NCBI RefSeq assembly: GCF_001618145.1
Contig: NZ_KV392042.1
Location: 145,279 to 209,278 of the forward strand
Source: Oceanobacillus damuensis
GTDB lineage: Bacteria; Bacillota; Bacilli; Bacillales; Amphibacillaceae
Direction: 5' to 3'
DNA length: 64,000 bases
Position 1 is the stretch's first letter; each line of letters starts with the position of its first letter. The position numbers and the translations under genes are program-made. Shown here piece after piece: positions 61,755-64,000 of the stretch. The notes under the pieces were generated by a model, which ran no database searches, had not been told where the DNA came from, and was given only the letters and a program-made list of their open reading frames with translations.

Positions 61755-62690
61755 ATGGATGCCTTAATCATTTTAACCATCATCGCATTCTGGTTCAGTA
61801 TGCTATTATGCTTTCAACATTTTTGGTCTTATTTAAACGGAAAGCGAAGGATTTTATCCCATGTATCGGACGTGACACAAATTGACCCCTATGAACGAAA
61901 AAAGAAAAAAGTGGACAGAAGGGCAGCCATTTTTCAAAAAATTACGAAGTATGCAGATGATTTTACGGATTTGGGACAAAGGATAAACTTTTTCAGTGAA
62001 AACTATATGGTGGAAGAGTGGCTCGGAAAATCAGGAAATCCATTGAAGTTGACAGTGGAACGATTTCAAGGGTTGAAAATCTTTTTATGCCTATCAGGTT
62101 TCTTAATAGGAATTCTGGCCGTCATTATTGGTCTTCCATTCTCTCAATATATGATGATAGGGATTCCCACTTTAGGATATTTCCTGCCAATCTTATTTAT
62201 GAAAAGGGAGGTAAAAAAGCGACAGGATTTAATCAGACAGGATTTACCGGACTTTTTGGATACGGTAAGTACGAGTTTACAGGCAGGAGTTAGTCTAGAC
62301 CAAGCACTTAGGGAGGTGATTCGCCATTTCGATGGTCCAATCAGGGAAGAATTTTCAAGGTTCAATAATGAAATCGACTTAGGCATTGCCAGGGAAAGAG
62401 CATATCGGGAACTGTTACGAAGGAATGACAATCCTGAATTCCAATCATTGATCAAGGCGCTTATACAGGGGATGAACTTGGGCGTACCAATTGCTAAAAC
62501 ATTTAAAATACAGGCAGAAAATTTACGGGAAATTCGTCAGGAGCAAGTTAAGGAACTGGCCGCAAAAGCATCACCAAAAGTTACACTTGTAACAACATTT
62601 TTAATTGCACCTGTTTCCATATTGATGATTGCGGGGTTAATGATCATGAATATGCTGCTGGGTGATAACAGTATTTTTAATATGTTTTAA
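61755..62690 (+). CDS. tadC: Tad pilus inner-membrane protein TadC
   Basis: A 311-residue partner of TadB with the same domain plan. It has an N-terminal helix, membrane segments near 115-155, a T2SS-F domain (FLDTVSTSLQAGVSLDQALREV and IKALIQGMNLGVPIAKTFKI), and a C-terminal helix (FLIAPVSILMIAGLMIMNML). It starts three bases after tadB. Confidence 0.88.
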   Translation: MDALIILTIIAFWFSMLLCFQHFWSYLNGKRRILSHVSDVTQIDPYERKKKKVDRRAAIFQKITKYADDFTDLGQRINFFSENYMVEEWLGKSGNPLKLTVERFQGLKIFLCLSGFLIGILAVIIGLPFSQYMMIGIPTLGYFLPILFMKREVKKRQDLIRQDLPDFLDTVSTSLQAGVSLDQALREVIRHFDGPIREEFSRFNNEIDLGIARERAYRELLRRNDNPEFQSLIKALIQGMNLGVPIAKTFKIQAENLREIRQEQVKELAAKASPKVTLVTTFLIAPVSILMIAGLMIMNMLLGDNSIFNMF

Positions 62691-62710
62691 AAATAAGGGA
62701 GGAATTTTGA

Positions 62711-62929
62711 ATGATAAAGATGAATGAAGTTTATGTAAACATGATGAACAAAGTAACAGGTATGAAAAAGGATGAAACAGGTTCCCAGACACTAGAGTGG
62801 ATTGGAATTGCGGCTGTTATTGTGATTCTAGTTGGGGTCATTTCTACATCAATGGCTGGTGCAACTGGGATTGGGGATGCTGTAGTAACTAAGTTCTCGG
62901 ATCTAATTAAGAGTATAGGTGGTAACTAA
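62711..62929 (+). CDS. flp: Flp family pilin
   Basis: A 72-residue prepilin: a basic leader (KVTGMKKDE), then GSQTLEWIGIAAVIVILVGV, with the pilin glutamate five residues into the hydrophobic N-helix, and a short C-terminal tail. Cleavage probably occurs after the glycine of ETG. No prepilin peptidase gene is in the window. GGAGG is 8 bases from the ATG. Confidence 0.85.
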   Translation: MIKMNEVYVNMMNKVTGMKKDETGSQTLEWIGIAAVIVILVGVISTSMAGATGIGDAVVTKFSDLIKSIGGN

Positions 62930-62962
62930 GATAAATAATTAGATATTAAGGGGTTTTATTGC

Positions 62963-64000
62963 ATGGTAAAAAATAGGTATCTTTTCTTTCAACTTGTCCT
63001 ATTATTTCTTCTCGTATCTTGTAGTAATACTGATGGAGAACAAACACAAGTAGAAGAAGCGGAAGATCAGAATCAAGAAACAGAAGTGGAAGATGTAGAA
63101 GATAAACTAGTTCCGACTACGAACTCTGAAAAGACTACTAAACAAGAACTTTCACTGGGAAATCTTGACCCAATTCCAACAGATGAAGTTGGGTTAGCAA
63201 CTCAATTACCAGGTCCTTATGGTGGGTATCAGCCTAGTTTCAAAGGCGATCATGAAGAAGAATTAAGAGAATACTTCGAACAGATTGAACCGATGAGTGA
63301 AAATCCAAGTGACGAGGAATATGAGGCTTACTTACGATACATGTATTGGTTAGTGGCTGCTGATTATCCTGATCCACAAGACGTTATAAAAAAATGGGAG
63401 TTCGGTTCTTTTGGAAATCCAGATTTACCGGATTCACGCTTACATTTTAAAGAAAACTACAATATTGAGATTCTATTAGATTCGAGTGGAAGTATGGGGT
63501 TCTATGCAGGGGATAAAACCCGTATGCAAGTTGCCAAGGAAGCAATTAATGAATTTGTTAAAAATACACCAGAAGAAGCGAATGTTTCACTAAGGGTGTA
63601 TGGGCATGAAGGTACAGGTGATGATGCAGATAAGGCATTATCTTGTGCAACGATTGAACAGGTCTATGGATTTGCACCTTACAATGAGTCCGACTTTCAA
63701 GCAGCACTGAATCTATTTGAGCCTGCAGGTTGGACACCACTGGCTGCTGCCATGGAAGCTTCGAATGAGGCAATGAAAGATCTAAACAGTGAAGAGAACA
63801 CCAACCTCATTTATATTGTTAGTGATGGAATAGAGACATGTGATGGTGATCCTGTAAAAGTAGCTGAACAGCTTGCCGCTTCCAATGCGAAACCGATTAT
63901 TAATGTGATTGGTTTCCAAACTGATGCCGAATCTCAAGAGCAATTACAGAAAATTGCAGAAGTTGCAGAAGGGATTTATGCCTCTGCAAGAAACCAGGAT
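62963..64000 (+). CDS. Lipoprotein with von Willebrand A domain (3' end outside window)
   Basis: At least 346 residues, incomplete at the window edge. It has a lipoprotein signal (LVLLFLLVSC, cysteine near residue 18), an acidic linker (about 20-75), then a vWA domain from about residue 170. MIDAS residues are IEILLDSSGSM and the second loop is GWTPLAAAM. Its place directly after the pilin gene suggests a Tad-associated surface or adhesin subunit, comparable in position to TadG-like proteins. The ATG at 62963 follows AAGGGG. Confidence 0.85.
   Translation, partial: MVKNRYLFFQLVLLFLLVSCSNTDGEQTQVEEAEDQNQETEVEDVEDKLVPTTNSEKTTKQELSLGNLDPIPTDEVGLATQLPGPYGGYQPSFKGDHEEELREYFEQIEPMSENPSDEEYEAYLRYMYWLVAADYPDPQDVIKKWEFGSFGNPDLPDSRLHFKENYNIEILLDSSGSMGFYAGDKTRMQVAKEAINEFVKNTPEEANVSLRVYGHEGTGDDADKALSCATIEQVYGFAPYNESDFQAALNLFEPAGWTPLAAAMEASNEAMKDLNSEENTNLIYIVSDGIETCDGDPVKVAEQLAASNAKPIINVIGFQTDAESQEQLQKIAEVAEGIYASARNQD

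Noticed and set aside
1-64000. CRISPR arrays, rRNA and tRNA genes
   Set aside because: The direct repeats at 1-176 and 16.2-17.6 kb have no unique spacers of CRISPR type. No rRNA or tRNA sequence was recognised.

Overview
The window is low-GC DNA from an endospore-forming member of the Firmicutes. The gene content fits Bacillaceae, probably the Oceanobacillus/Virgibacillus-like halotolerant group, but this is an inference from gene families and not a database match. The spore-former evidence is an SspP-type small acid-soluble spore protein, a CotD-type coat protein and several matches to the mother-cell sigma-K promoter pattern. A bacillithiol transferase (YfiT/BstA) and B. subtilis-like genes (yurR, ypsA, pdxK, ktrA, yndM, ydbC) support the family placement.

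Layout. 0-2.8 kb: a 52-bp tandem repeat at the left edge, then DUF4317, universal stress and bacillithiol-transferase genes. 2.9-9.7 kb: an accessory, decaying stretch. It holds a TPP riboswitch controlling a short-chain dehydrogenase and a flavin monooxygenase, a DUF3231 fragment, a frameshifted tyrosine recombinase, and a ruined NAD locus (intact nadA, collapsed nadB, nadC absent between them). 9.8-31.9 kb: ordinary chromosomal genes (yurR, ppaC, two csp genes, sspP, cotD, ypsA, acetyltransferases, alkaline phosphatase, ktrA under a c-di-AMP riboswitch, a K+ channel, an FMN reductase, pdxK) with many very small genes. Inside this stretch, at 16.25-17.57 kb, a NERD-domain gene is bracketed by inverted arrays of about 21-bp repeats.

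32.4-52.4 kb: a large surface-glycan region. It encodes every step of pseudaminic-acid synthesis and CMP activation (PseB, PseC, PseH, PseG, PseI and an SpsF-type cytidylyltransferase). With these are three paralogous GT-B-like transferases interleaved with two paralogous methyltransferases, a pyruvyl transferase inserted between duplicated gene ends, and a surface-carbohydrate enzyme beside an unfamiliar cysteine-rich protein. Sigma-K-like promoters at 36.6, 48.85 and 52.16 kb suggest that at least part of this region decorates the spore surface.

52.7-56.9 kb: a secreted subtilase, a C45-family hydrolase, a DNA glycosylase and small membrane proteins. 57.4-64 kb: a Tad/Flp pilus operon (CpaB, CpaE, CpaF, TadB, TadC, Flp pilin) followed by a von Willebrand A lipoprotein cut off by the window end.

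Best candidates for something undescribed are the NERD gene with its phased inverted arrays, the cysteine-rich protein locus next to the pseudaminic-acid operon, and the TPP-riboswitch-controlled monooxygenase operon.
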